Of a stretch of 64,000 bases of DNA, positions 13,155-24,461 are shown in pieces. Numbering within the stretch: the first letter of the stretch is position 1; each line of letters starts with the position of its first letter. Source of the DNA: Loripinus fragilis (lineage: Eukaryota; Mollusca; Bivalvia; Lucinida; Lucinidae); NCBI GenBank assembly GCA_964019695.1, contig OZ026530.1:30920690-30984689 (forward strand), read 5' to 3'. A program made the translations under genes and the position numbers. Under the pieces are notes generated by a model. It made no database searches, was not told the DNA's origin, and worked only from the letters and a program-made list of their open reading frames with translations.

Positions 13155-13290
13155 GTAATTCAAAGTAATGCAAGTAATGCAGTGAATTTTGACTAAAGTA
13201 ATGCATTGAATTAGCATTAAAGTAATTCAAAAACTGGTGAATAATTCATTACCTCGAATTACTTGAAAAAAGTAATGCATTAGAATGTTT
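13155..13290. repeat. AAGTAATGCATTGAATTAGC repeat cluster, right copy
   Basis: It contains an exact AAGTAATGCATTGAATTAGC followed by AAGTAATTC and AAGTAATGCATT variants. See 9915-10060. Confidence 0.75.
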
Positions 13291-14827
13291 CGCTCAAATG
13301 AATGAAAGGTCTAAAGTTTGAAGCGTAAAAAATTGTTTATGTACATCCAGATTTTGCAAAAAATTGAATTGGGTCAAATTTTCTAAGTCTTTTATTAGCA
13401 GGAGATTTAGCAGAGACATGACAGAAAAGGGTTCGTCTTAAAAGAGTATTTATCAGCAGTGAATATTCCATTAATCAATGTTTGTTTATAACATATTCTT
13501 GTCTGTTGCATAGTCAGAATATATCTGTCATTCTGCCGTGTGTACACTCAGTGGCCATAAGTGAGTTCCAAAAACACCAAACATTGTTTCATTTGCAAAA
13601 ATTTAAACATATCACTATTTGCTATTTTTCAACTTAAGAATGCTGGATTATTATAGAAATAATATCACCTAGAGTTCGTGGGTTTTATTCATTTCAACCA
13701 CCCCTGATTTCTGAAACAGTTTGAAAATTTTATGTGGGGTCTTAACCTCTTCAGTTTTTACATGACTATAGATATTGCTTATTTTCTATATATTTTTGGT
13801 GATAATAGTGCTAATATGTTATAATCACGAGCTGTGAACAAAACATATTCACATCTTCCTTATTTATCCACCGTCATATAAGGGTGGGTGGGGTATTTGT
13901 ACCCCTGAACCAAAAATCAAAGTATTGAATGAATCCACATGTTAACTTAGCAACAAGTATCAGTCTTTCTAGGATCTATATATAAGTGTTTTAAGCAATT
14001 AGTCTGTAAATGTTTCATTCTTTCAAATTGAAAAGACAGCACCCAGTGATACCTAACCCCTTGGTCAAATTGTGCTTTATGAGTGGGAACCCAAACTTTT
14101 GTACGGAATCACAGGATACTTATTCTTAAAAAAAATAAATGTTCTGTAAAATGTAACCCTAAATGGTACTTTCAACTGAAAATAATTATTACACAAATAT
14201 TATATCACTGGTTATTCTGCATGTGGCAACAATATCAGGACTGACAGTAAAAATTAGCAGATTTTCTTAGGATCAAACCATAGCTTATATCCATCAATAT
14301 TTATTTAAAAAAATACTATTTTCAAATAGAACACTGTTATGATACCTCACAAAACATACGTACCCCATATTCCTGCATTTGTTTATTTAGTATGTTTTAT
14401 ACAGTCAAAGTATACTGCAGTCAGATTAATTTCATGGCATTATTTTCAGTCCAGTTCTCTGCTCTGCATTTTATTTTATATTCAATGGCTATACAAATTC
14501 GAACTTTAACAGAATGTTTTCCAGTACATTTCAAATATTGCTGCAAATTTTCAATAACAAATATTACAATCTGACATTTTTACAGCAATTTTTCAACACC
14601 TGCTATCTTTTTTTTGAAGAAATGGAGCCAATGTTTGTGATACACAATATCTCCATAGCAACAGATGATGACATCATAAAATTTTGTGATGACGTAAATA
14701 TTTACCCTGAATATTTATCTAGGACAATTATCACTTGTTGATATTGTCTTAATTGGCTAGAAAAGACCATTGTTTCAGACCATATTTTATGATTGCTGAT
14801 TTGGGAACTCACTTATTGCCACTGAGA

Positions 14828-15060
14828 ATAGTTGGTAAAACTACTACCGTTACATTGATATAGTGTTGATATTATTTCATATTCTGGTCCTTCAGGAATT
14901 TTGGGTTTCTTATGGAAAGTAGAATACCGCTTAAGCTGGTGCTAAGGTGCGTTAGAATTGTTGCACTTTCCATTAGTTCTTATGAATAGTCTTAATAAAA
15001 CCGAGTCTGCTCGTTTCTCAATTTATAGATTCTCTATATTTCTGAAGGATCCGTTTTCCA
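14828..15060 (+). repeat. 230-bp interspersed repeat, copy 1 of 3
   Basis: Shared blocks are GTTGGTAAAACT, TGGTCCTTCAGGAAT, GTTGCACTTTCCATTAGTTC and GATTCTCTATATTTCTGAAG. Two further copies are adjacent at 21612-21845 and 21890-22120. It is non-coding. Confidence 0.7.
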
Positions 15061-15993
15061 AATTATTTAACGTGCACATGCACAATCTACTATGAGCAGG
15101 ACCAGATATACAGAAGCTAGGATTTCGCATGACATGTCATTTTTCCCTTAAGCAAATACTCAAAAGTAAACAATTTCAAGATCATCCTACTAACTTAAAG
15201 CACAAGCAAATCAGGCGCGATTTGTCTTATATTTGAAAAAGCCATCCATCGCATTAATTAGTGAATTCGGGCAATGTAAGGTAACTTTTTGACTGACATA
15301 TATGATATAATTTATTTATGCTTTAAGGTCTCCTGTACTAATGCATTTTCCTATATAGTTTAATGCTCCAAATACACGTAATTTCTACAAGACATCTCCT
15401 CTATCAGTAATCAACACTTATTCCTGTTCAAAAACTCAAGAGAGAGAAAATAAACAGTGAAAGCCCAGGTTTGGCCGATTAATTTTCTTAAATATTTTAG
15501 AGCTTGTGGAGACCGTACTTTTTTTCAAATATCCTGCTGCTTAGGCTCAAGAATACACCTAGTCAGACCTGCAAAAAGTATTTTCCGAAAGTGGAAACAA
15601 TACAGAATTACTGAAACTTACAGGAGCTGTCTGGCTAAAGGAGAGCTTCTAGTATGTAAAATAAATCATGACCAAGTATCAGCAGAGCAAAAATCTGGGT
15701 TGACCAAATTATCCCAGGACTTGTTTCTAATGCTCATAAATCCTATTGCACCCACACTTATTGTGCCTAATGGTACAGTGATACCCTGAAGTATAATGTT
15801 CAAAGAGTATATGGAAAGAGTTAACTGCAGCATCACTCATGTTGGAACCTTTTGGAGAAGTTGTCACTATCTTTTTCTTTACAACTTTTATTGCAAACAT
15901 AGTTTGTTAATATTGAAGGTAAAAGTTATCACCAAAAATCAATGTAAAAACATATAAACAAACAAAGTTTAACCATTTGTTCATGATTTGCAG

Positions 15994-16349
15994 CGAAACT
16001 TCCAATACTTCATTATCCATTTTAGATGAAGTATGTGCTGTTAGAAACCTTTCTGTGAAGTGTTTGAAGATGAGTAAAGACAATTCCAGAGCATTTACTA
16101 CTTTCCTCAGCAAAAATGTTAGCCTGACACATCTAAAATTATGGATAGAGCAGCCATCAGCAGTCAGCTGTGTACAGGTTCTTGAATGTCTCATGTACAG
16201 CAAAGTGCTTCAGTGTTTGGATCTGAGAGGACAACCTATAACTTATAAGGATGGTGTCAACAAAGCAGGCATAATCTCCCGTTTTCTGAGACAAGTAGAG
16301 ACACTGAGAAAATTGAGAATGGAAAGCTGTGGCATTGTAGAAGATACAG
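15994..16349 (+). CDS. LRR protein gene, exon 2
   Basis: This exon is bounded by a TTTGCAG acceptor and an ACAG|GTAACC donor. It enters with one base of a split codon and leaves in phase 1. It encodes about 118 residues with repeated LRR strands: LTHLKLWIE, LQCLDLRGQPI and LRKLRMESCGI, spaced about 30 residues apart. That spacing is typical of the long, ribonuclease-inhibitor class of LRRs. The donor phase joins cleanly to exon 3 (G + TG gives Val). LRRs of this class bind protein or other ligands in NLR-type receptors. The ligand here is unknown. The upstream partner exon is not identified. Confidence 0.72.
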
Positions 16350-16507
16350 GTAACCAATACACTAAATTAACACGCCAATGCAAGCTCCTTGAAATTGTGG
16401 AATTATTGTCTTATTTTGTGTGTATGTGTGTTTATGTTAGCTTGAACATATTTTTGAAACTTCCATGATTGTATGTAGGGATTTTGTGTTTGGTCCATTT
16501 TATTTAA

Positions 16508-16923
16508 GAAATAGATCAGCTCTACCAGTGAATAGTTGAGTAATAATTCACTGTTTGGAGGTGTCAGTTGTAAAAAAAAAACAAATCACCAGCGTGCAGC
16601 ACCAGTGAGATATCTTCATACAACTGACCAACAAAGATTGAGTATTCTATATCAAACAGTAATGTCAAACTTTTTAAAGCATAAGGAAAGCACGCGCAAT
16701 AGGTCATTGAATACAACAAAATACTGTTTGTTGTATATTGTGTGTTAGAATTGAAATATATCAGCTCTTGTGTTCGAAATATTCAGTTTATACTCATTCT
16801 TTGTTGGTCAGTTATATGAAGATATCTCACTGGTGCTGCACTCTCATGCTTTGATCTTCTTTACAAGTGACCTCAGAAAAATGAATTATTACTCAACTAT
16901 TCACTTCTAGAGCTTATCTATTA
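16508..16923. mobile_element. Foldback MITE with two nested inverted pairs
   Basis: The outer arms (left from TAGATCAGCTCTACCAGTGA, right ending TCACTTCTAGAGCTTATCTA) are inverted over about 55 bp and share GAATAGTTGAGTAATAATTC. An inner inverted pair around GAGATATCTTCATA and TGAAGATATCTC adds a second stem. A shorter relative lies at 42344-42500. It sits in the intron after exon 2 and codes for nothing recognisable. Confidence 0.8.
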
Positions 16924-17626
16924 AATAAAATTCTATCAACAAGTATAATATTATATAACTATAGCATTTAAAGTGCAATTCTACATGAGTCAAATCAGTA
17001 ACCCAAATGGTTATAAGTTGTTTTTGACGTAGCATAAAGGATATAATATTAATTGTCCAAAGTACTATTCATTAAAAATGCATCATATGTGACATATTAG
17101 TATTATGCCACGGTTCTGAATGGACAAACAGATGAACGCACACATAAAGTGAAAATATATATCTGTATTAATTTATAGTCAGATAAGGAATGCCAAATTC
17201 AGTTTTTGTTTGTGCTAGTTTCATATGATTTACTATTATCCATTTGTGTTTTCTGCTTATTTATTTATAAAGCATCATAAAATGTCTCTACCAGTAACAA
17301 GTAGAAAGTTTTATCATGTTCAGTGAAAACTCTGTACAGCGACATTCGTTATAACCGCAAAATTCTTTACAATGTTAATTGTGTTAGCACAAATGTACCA
17401 GTTTAGCTTCAATTTGAATTCATTACAACAGAAATTTAGTTAAACCTCAAATATTTTAGGGCAAACGATGTCGTTGTAAAGATGGTTGACTGTACATAGG
17501 AAAGAAAAGTCTAACCTCTTAGGTTAAAATTTAAACAGTAACAAGGCAAAACCTTTCATTGAAATGTGTGCCTATTTGGTGAGTGTTCTCTCTTCTACAT
17601 GGTCACACATTATAACTTGTTTGCAG

Positions 17627-17704
17627 TGAGAAGTAAAGAACTCATTGATGCCATACAGACACATGAATGTTTGAGAGTTCTGTCTTTTAGAAAGAATGAT
17701 CTTG
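17627..17704 (+). CDS. LRR protein gene, exon 3 (one LRR)
   Basis: This 78-bp exon lies between a TTTGCAG acceptor and a TTG|GTAAGT donor and is phase 1 at both ends. It encodes 26 residues forming a single LRR unit that includes LIDAIQTHECLRVLSFRKND. One-repeat exons with matching phases are usual in LRR genes of the ribonuclease-inhibitor class, which supports a real exon despite its small size. Confidence 0.72.
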
Positions 17705-18525
17705 GTAAGTGGTTTGTGATATAAGAAAACATGTGTACTCTAATGTGTTATTTATGACAATTTTCTAAAGTTTAAAACAATCTTTCCTTATTCTAACAAT
17801 CTTTCTTTATTCTATAGTTTTTGTCAAAATTATGTTTACTTTAAACTGTAATGTGATACTTCTCTATGTGTTGAGTTGTTAAAGAAAATAAAATAGATAA
17901 AATATTTCAATGTTTAATAGCAAACGAAGTTTAAGGGAGTAAACTACAAGGGAGTTTACTGTTTTCAGCCTGTCCACCCTTCCGTCAACATTTCAACTTT
18001 TTGTCGTAAAACTTAATATATAGCTTTGGTCTGAGTTTGATAAAATTAGCACCACACCTTGGCCATAATGATACGACAATACATGGTTTTAGGGAAAAGG
18101 GATTGAAGGACCAGAATGCAAGAGTCATGGCAATTTGTAATTCTATTCTTATTATATGGTATTTGCAATATGGCAAATACTGCATATTTTTGAAATCATC
18201 TCCTAGGGCATACAGTGCATCAGTGTATTGCTTTTCAGATATATTACAGACACATGTCCATGCCAATCGTCTCTGTAAAATGTGCATGTGGATGTTAAAT
18301 ATCGAAAAATATGTTTTTTGATAAATTAACAGCAATTTTAACTTAGGTAATGTGTTACAACTGCACATATTAAATAATGGCTAATAGTGCATACCCTGTC
18401 AACTCAACTCCTTGTACAAGCTTCAGTGTATCCTTTTTAATACTCTACAGATATGTAATAGACATGATGAAAATGTACATGAAGAAGTTTATTGATGAAA
18501 ATAAAATGATAAGTGTACAGCAGTT

Positions 18526-19015
18526 TTTAGCTCACCTGAGCCAATGGCTCAATGTGAGCTATTGTGATTGGTCTTCGTCCATTGTCCGTCGTCCATAAAC
18601 TTTTTCTTTAAATGATATCTCCTCCTGAACCACTGGTCCAAATTTAAAATAACCTCACATGTATGCTAACCATAATGCCCTCTACTGAGCACAAGGGCTA
18701 CCAGAGCTGCAGATAAAAATATTTTAAATGACATCTCCTCCTGAGCCACAGGTCCAAATTCAAAATAATTTCACAGTATTACACTCTATTACACAGGATT
18801 ACACTCTATTAAAATTGCACAAATGGTTCCATTCTGCTGAAAAAGGGTTGCCAGAGCTCAAGATAAGAAAAACCGTGAAACTCCATCTTCTCCTGAACCA
18901 CTGAATTGCACAAAACGGTTTTGCTCCACCGAACAGAGAGGCTGCAAGAGCTCTAGATAAGAAATCTCTTTAAACGACATCTCCTGAACCACTACCCCAA
19001 ATAAAAAATAATTTC
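18526..19015 (+). repeat. GCTCACCTGAGCC element, copy 1
   Basis: It begins AGCTCACCTGAGCCAATGGC and continues with GTCTTCGTCCATTGTCCGTC. A repeated body of ATATCTCCTCCTGAACCACT-like lines recurs about every 120-140 bp. A second copy starts at 23430 (GCTCACCTGCATCATAGGCT), and an inverted end lies at 60860-60945. The TGAGCC...GGCTCA pair at the tip forms a small hairpin. Confidence 0.65.
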
Positions 19016-19019
19016 ACAG

Positions 19020-19175
19020 AATTGTTCCTCATAATGTGCATACGCCCAGTCTGATCAGAGCCTTCACAAGTCGCTAAAATATTCTTTGACTGTTAAGCTA
19101 TTGATCTGATCAAACAGCATTTGGAGTTTTGTTAGCTTTTAGAAATGCCACGTTATTGGAAATCACATGTCACGG
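19020..19175 (+). repeat. Fragment of CTGATCAG-core MITE type 1
   Basis: It contains TGCATACGCCCAGTCTGATC and AGAGCCTTCACAAGTCGC, followed by the diverged right part. The left end is missing. Confidence 0.55.
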
Positions 19176-19319
19176 CTCATATGTGAATTTACTGCAGTTT
19201 ATTAATGAAACATTGCATTTTGGTTCCTTATCAAAGTTGTCAAGAGAGGACTGTTCTTTGTTTCTATTGGCAATCAAGCACATGGTTGTCAAGTGACATT
19301 ATCAGCTCCTCAGAGCCAA

Positions 19320-20475
19320 AGGCGTAGGGGGTGCTTATAGAATGGGACTCAAGCCGGCGTTTGTATGTCGATTGGTGCATGTGTCCATCCATCCAACATG
19401 AATATCTCTGTGACCAGCTAGCAAATTAAATCAAAATTCATCTGGAGCATCATTGGGGTGGGGAAAAGGTTGCGCAAGGTTTTGGTTCAGATCGGATTAG
19501 AACTCTGCTTTCCATGGCAACAGATAGCTGCAATAGGGCTAAAATGGGGAAAATCTAGTGAGCAGTCTAGCTCCTCCATTTTTGATTGGATCTTCTACAT
19601 TCTTGCAAGAAAACGAGTACAACTATAACATCTTGGATAGGTTCGAAATTCAGTGAGATCCAACCAGGGAGTGTGGAGTAAGCTGCCCTTAAGCATCTGA
19701 AAAATAAAAAAAAAACTTATAATAAGAAAAATGTTCTGATCACTCTAGTGCGTTCATATTTAGATGGATTTTCATCATTCTTACAGGTGACAAGGACAGC
19801 TATAAAAGCTTGGATGAGTGTGAGTTTCTGCCAGATGCAATCAGCATCTACTGAGTTAGCTGCCCTTGAGCGTCTGAAAAATCATTGTGTAATGTTGTGA
19901 ACACCCAAGCGTCTTCATTTTTATTGGATCGCCTTTATTCTTACAGAACAGCTGTAAAATCATGAATGGGTTGGAAATTCAGCAAGATCAGACCAGGGTG
20001 TGCAGAGTTAGCTGCCCTTGAATAAAAACTCTTTAGACTTATAATGGGAGAAATGTTGTGAGCACTCTTGTGATATATTGTGGGATTGATCTTTATCATT
20101 TTTCTTGGTTACAAGGAAACCATTCAAACTAGAATGAATTTTGAATTTTGACCCCATCCCTCCAGCGACTACGGAGTTAGCTGCCCTTGAGCATCTGAAA
20201 ATTGATGTTCAAAATTGTGACCACTCCTGCGATTTCATTTTTGATTGGGTCTTTTTCATTCTTGCAGGTAATGAGGACGACCAATGAGCTTGGATGAGTT
20301 TGAATTTCGCCCATCTCTTGGACTGTAGAGTTAGCTGCCCTTGGGGAAATGCTGTTGCAACTTTTGATTTGACCTCCTTCATTCTTGTAGGTAACAATGA
20401 CATGCATATGAGTTTGAATTTCGTTCTGATTCAACCACTGACTATGGAGTTAGCTGCCCTTGAGGATCTTAAACT
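19320..20475 (+). repeat. Degenerate tandem repeat of about 160 bp
   Basis: The marker GTTAGCTGCCCTTGAGC recurs near 19683, 19857, 20012, 20175, 20332 and 20452. Each copy is followed by CATTTTTGATTGG and ATTCTTGCAGG-like blocks. The region begins with GCGTAGGGGGTGCTTATAGA, another repeat-type start. Short open frames here come from the repeat. Confidence 0.75.
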
Positions 20476-20907
20476 ATACTTGATCACGTTTGTTTGGCAT
20501 AATATATTGTGTTTGAATTTAGGCCTTGACCCTGCTGTTTCAAGTTTAGAGTCACTTGCCTTTGAGCATTGTAAAATATTTATGCAATCGTTGCCCACTG
20601 GGCTACTTGTTGTTAAATCAAAGTGACGTCATTATATTCTGGAAGTTTATTTTAAAATCAACAATCAACAATCGATGGTGAGCAAGTAAATAAGCCACGG
20701 TTTGTGTTAGGGTGGGTTAACGATGCCAAACAGTGATCCACAGGACGGGTTTTTCTCTCCTACCCTGACACTCCTGATGGCTTTTTTTTGTATAATCTTT
20801 AGCTACAAACTGGCCAAAAGTTATTTGATGCAGTTATTTGATAGTGCGTTTATACTTTCTAAAAGCATATATAGAATGTTGTTCACGTGTATTTATGTTA
20901 TTTTTAG

Positions 20908-20989
20908 GATCAGCTGGAGCGGAATTTCTATCTGCTATATTGATTCTTAAAGGCCAGAAGCTCATATCTTTAACAGAACTTGACCTGAA
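20908..20989 (+). CDS. LRR protein gene, exon 4 (one LRR)
   Basis: This 82-bp exon follows a TTATTTTTAG acceptor and ends at a GAA|GTAAGT donor. It enters in phase 1 (G + GA gives Gly) and leaves in phase 2. It encodes SAGAEFLSAILILKGQ followed by LISLTELDL, the classic GAxxLxxxL helix and LxxLxL strand of a ribonuclease-inhibitor-type LRR. The last split codon is completed by exon 5 to give Asn. Confidence 0.75.
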
Positions 20990-21611
20990 GTAAGTTTAGT
21001 AACTTTAAAGAAGTCATCTAAAATTACTTAATGAAAGATTTGCATGTTATTGAACAGTAATCAGAGGATACTTTGAAAGAGTGTGAGCTTTTAAAAGCCT
21101 AAATTTTACTATGGTATATTCATTAAATAAAGTGCTATATCTATAACACAAAGCTAAGGGACTTTATCTGATGAAACCAAAATTAAGAAAATGGCCTTAG
21201 AATTTACAGAATTTACATAAAATTTAGGTTCTGATATGCCTTGTTAGAAGAAAATGCTCGTTAGAACACACTCTTGCAAAACGAATAAGCTGAGAAATAT
21301 ATATACCATAGGAAAGGGAGCGAGGAGCACTCCATCCAGAAATTGGAAATTGACTTTTTCAAAATTAAAATCATCCCGTTTATCATTAATTTTAAAAGAA
21401 ACTATGCCAATTGTTATGGACAAGTTCAAGTGCAAAAACGGAGTATCAGAAGAATTAGCTTTATTTAACTGAAGTTCAGTAGGATAATATGACCTACCTT
21501 GAAAGTACTGAGCAACAATTCACAAGATTAGCACAATGACGAATTATACGGGAAAAATATTAGAAATGTCAGAATTACCATCTTAGTAGTATGGGCAATG
21601 AATGCGACCAG

Positions 21612-22120
21612 TGCCGTATGGAGTTGGTAAAACTTCTCCCTGTACATCCATTTAGTGTTGATATTTTTCATGTTCTGGTCCTTCAGGAATATTTGGTTCT
21701 GACGGAAAACAGAATACCACTTAAGACAGCGCTAGGGGGCGTGCGAGTTGTTGCACTTTCCATTAGTTCTCATGAACAGACTCAAATCAACTGAGTCTGC
21801 TATGTTCTTATATTGTAGATTCTCTATATTTGTGAAGGATTTGCTATTTACAGATTATTTAGAGGTCGCAACAGCTGTTGTGCTGGGTGGAGTTGGTAAA
21901 ACTTCTCCTTGTACATCGATATAGTTTTGATATTTTTTCACTTTCTGGTACTTCAAGAATATTTGGTTCTGACAGAAAGCAAAATACTGCTTAATCTGGT
22001 GCAAGAGGGCGTGAGAATTGTTGCAGTTTCCATTAGTTCTCATGATCAGACTCAATACAACCGAGTCTGCTGTTTCTTATATTGTAGGATTTTGCTATTT
22101 CTAAAGGATCTGTTATCGTT
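21612..22120 (+). repeat. 230-bp repeat, copies 2 and 3 in tandem
   Basis: Two copies start near 21612 and 21890, offset by about 278 bp. Both carry GTTGGTAAAACTTCTCC, AATATTTGGTTCTGACRGAA and the CATTAGTTCTCATGA block. A 1-kb-type marker repeat (see 9117-9186) follows directly at 22138-22206. Confidence 0.75.
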
Positions 22121-22554
22121 ACAGATACAAAGAGAACATAAGAAAGAGGGCAAAGATCAGGGATCAATACAATAAAGCACCACACCTGACCCAGGATACC
22201 AATGGGAAAGTGTCACTTCACAATTAGACATTACAAAGGAGAGCCAAGAGGTCAGCACTTTCCCAGCAGGTGACCACAAGGCAACAATAAACAGACGCAC
22301 ACGTAAGCATAACAAAAACAAGACAGAAATAAGATAAATTGAACTATTGACTGTGGCAAACATAATGGCTTGTGAATGATTTGTCACAGTTGAAGAAAAT
22401 CCTTAGTTGAACCAAAGTGGGTCTAATAAAGAAATGTCTTTGTCTGCTCTAAACAAAAAGTGAAGAGTGCTTGAACAATCAAAGTTACTGCATGTAAACG
22501 ACTTCACTTTTGCAATAAAAAGTGTTGAAGGTGCTTATTGACTATGCTCTTTTT

Positions 22555-22805
22555 ACATATGGGCCTAATGGTGAGAAAAGCCATCTTCGGGGTTTACAAA
22601 CAACACAGGTGCAGACCAGCCTGCGCATCTGCGCAGACTGATCAGAGGCTTTGTTATTCGCTTAATGGAACGAATCATACCTAGACTTGCTTCTAGCGAA
22701 ATTTCAGTTTTCTAGCTAGTGTGTGTAGCTGAAACGGGTTGTTTGAATCTCACTTTGTCAGAAACCCTTAAGACAGGGTTTCTTGCGACAAGGCCCATAT
22801 TGTTA
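22555..22805. mobile_element. MITE, CTGATCAG core, type 2
   Basis: The left end (ATATGGGCCTAATGGTGAGA) and the reverse complement of the right end (ATATGGGCCTTGTCGCAAGA) form imperfect terminal inverted repeats. Inside are GCGCAGACTGATCAGAGGC and a gggttt/aaaccc pair. Relatives are at 10990-11225 and 24197-24425. Confidence 0.75.
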
Positions 22806-22864
22806 ACCATCTGTTACTTATGCTCATATTTCTGCAGTGGTTGAAGGTGCTCTTATAACATAAT

Positions 22865-23112
22865 GAGCCGCAGCTTGAGATTTCCAACAATGTGGTTTGT
22901 GTTACCAGCAAAGCCTCAGATCAGCCTTCACATATGCGCAGTCTGATCAGAGGCTTTTCAAGTCGCTTGAATATTCTAGGACGGTTAAGCTTCTGACTGA
23001 ACATCATTTAGAGTTTCTAAATCTAAAAGGAGGCTACACAGGCTCATCTGAGTCTACACTTGTCAAAATGCCACATTGTTTGAAACCACATGCCACTGCT
23101 TATATTATTGTT
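22865..23112 (+). mobile_element. MITE-like repeat, CTGATCAG core, type 1
   Basis: It contains TTGAGATTTCCAACAATGTG, ATGCGCAGTCTGATCAGAGG and ACTGAACATCATTTAGAGTT. It ends about 30 bp before the acceptor of exon 5, so the intron's 3' end has tolerated an insertion. Confidence 0.65.
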
Positions 23113-23145
23113 ACCCATCTGTTACGGGTGCTTATATTTTTACAG

Positions 23146-23346
23146 TGGTTGCAACATACCAGAAGAGGCCCTCCTTGTCACAGCAGAGAAGTTGAACCAA
23201 AGTCTTCCGCCAAACTCGTTAATGTTTACACTGAACATTGAATTCAATGTGGCTATAGGAAACCGTCACCTCCGGACTGAATTTAAGAAGAAAGTGAAGA
23301 GAGCATATTCAAACTTGGTCAATTGGTTAATTTTTGATGAGTATTG
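23146..23346 (+). CDS. LRR protein gene, exon 5 (last LRR and basic C-flank)
   Basis: The acceptor ATTTTTACAG precedes it. The first base completes Asn, giving LTELDLNGCNIPEEALLVTA across the junction, the end of the last clear LRR. A lysine-rich segment with LRTEFKKKVKRAYSNLVNWL follows. Two endings are possible. Translation may stop at a TAA at 23348, or a TTG|GTAATA donor at 23346/23347 may join to 24462. The join is favoured because it rebuilds a Trp codon in frame with the long open acidic exon that follows. The basic helix followed by a strongly acidic tail could form an intramolecular or partner-binding contact, which is speculation. Confidence 0.7.
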
Positions 23347-23425
23347 GTAATATTCCATTTATCAAATACATAAGTGCATTTTGAAATGCGCCTTCACGAG
23401 ACAAAATAATGCCATCTTTTTTTGC

Positions 23426-23905
23426 TCACCTGCATCATAGGCTCAAGGTGAGCTATTTTGACTGGTCTTTGTCGGGTTTCCCTCATGCATTATTTATAAT
23501 CAGCAAACTACTTCCTTAAACAACATCCCCTCCTAAAGCACTGGCTCAAATTTAAAAAAAGCTTCACACAAATGTTCTAAAATTGTCCAAAGTTTTTGTC
23601 TGTCTAACCTGAGCTCTAGATAAGAAATATTTTGAGCTACAACTCCTGAAATTTTATCACTGTACTTAATTCAAATAATTTCACAGAATTATTACTCATA
23701 ATGCCCTCTGTCATAAATGCCTAATTGGATGTTATCCAGCGAAAAAATGCATTCAGGCTCTAGATAAAATTATCTTAAAACATCACCATATGATGGTCTG
23801 AATCGAAAAAATCACAGCAATGTTCCTCAGAATTCACTCTGCTGGTATTTCCAAAAAGGCTCTTCTCCAGTTAATCAGCTGTGCAGTGGGGGATCTAGAG
23901 GGGGT
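23426..23905 (+). repeat. GCTCACCTGAGCC element, copy 2
   Basis: It begins TGCTCACCTGCATCATAGGC and then has TTTGACTGGTCTTTGTC and the recurring ACTGGCTCAAATTTAAAAA-type lines, as in copy 1 at 18526. It lies in the intron after exon 5. Confidence 0.6.
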
Positions 23906-24196
23906 TTAGAACTATTTTCATGGTTCCAGGCCAGTTTGAGACATTGAAGTTATACTGTATATAAGGAAAATGCTTGTTTTGGGATTCCTGAGTCTTCATC
24001 TTTGACCGAAAGTGACACAACTTTTCCCTACCTGATATTTTTGCATCCGATATATAGGTTTGATCTGAATCTTTGTTGTGTGTACTTATTGGGTAGAAAA
24101 GCCAAGATTTTATCTAAACAAGCATCAAACTAATATTATTCTGGCTTTGTTGGATAACACAGCGATCTTGGACCTAACTTGATGTACAGCTACTTT

Positions 24197-24425
24197 GATA
24201 TGAGCCGCGACAGGATGAAACCCTGTCTTTGGGGTTTCAGACAAAGCGAGACTTAAAGCCGTCTCCACAGCGACAGAGACTAGCAAGTAGCAAGTTTAGA
24301 CATGATACTTACCATAAAGGGAATAATAAGGGCGCTGATCAGTCTGCGCGAATGTGCAGGCTGGTCTGCGATTTTGTTGATCACAAAACCCCAAAGACAG
24401 GTTTTCTCACATTGAGGCCCATATG
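24197..24425. mobile_element. MITE, CTGATCAG core, type 2
   Basis: The left end carries GAAACCCTGTCTTTGGGGTT. The reverse complement of the right end reads GAAAACCTGTCTTTGGGGTT. These form good terminal inverted repeats, with ATATGAGCC and ATATGGGCC at the tips. The core GGCGCTGATCAGTCTGCGCG is inside, in the opposite orientation to the type 1 copies. It ends 36 bp before the exon 6 acceptor. Confidence 0.75.
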
Positions 24426-24461
24426 GTGGCCCATGTAACTGCATGCTGTACATCTTTTCAG

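Larger units (their letters stand above)
5903..15993 (+). other. Large intron-like gap in the LRR gene, mostly repeats
   Basis: This 10-kb gap separates exons 1 and 2. Apart from the repeats listed separately, 6940-9100, 9190-9900, 11730-13150, 13300-14820 and 15060-15990 show no convincing gene. Exon 1 ends in phase 1 but exon 2 expects phase 2, so a short phase 1-to-2 exon should lie here. I could not identify it with confidence. Confidence 0.4.

Noticed and set aside
14587..14741. Open frame after ATTTTTACAG with MEPMFVIHNISIATDDD
   Set aside because: The only good donor leaves in phase 0 with a phase-0 entry, which fits neither neighbour. No LRR pattern is visible.
18037..18368. Overlapping open frames of about 100 codons on both strands
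   Set aside because: No domain, splice context or codon pattern. They lie in intronic sequence between exons 3 and 4.
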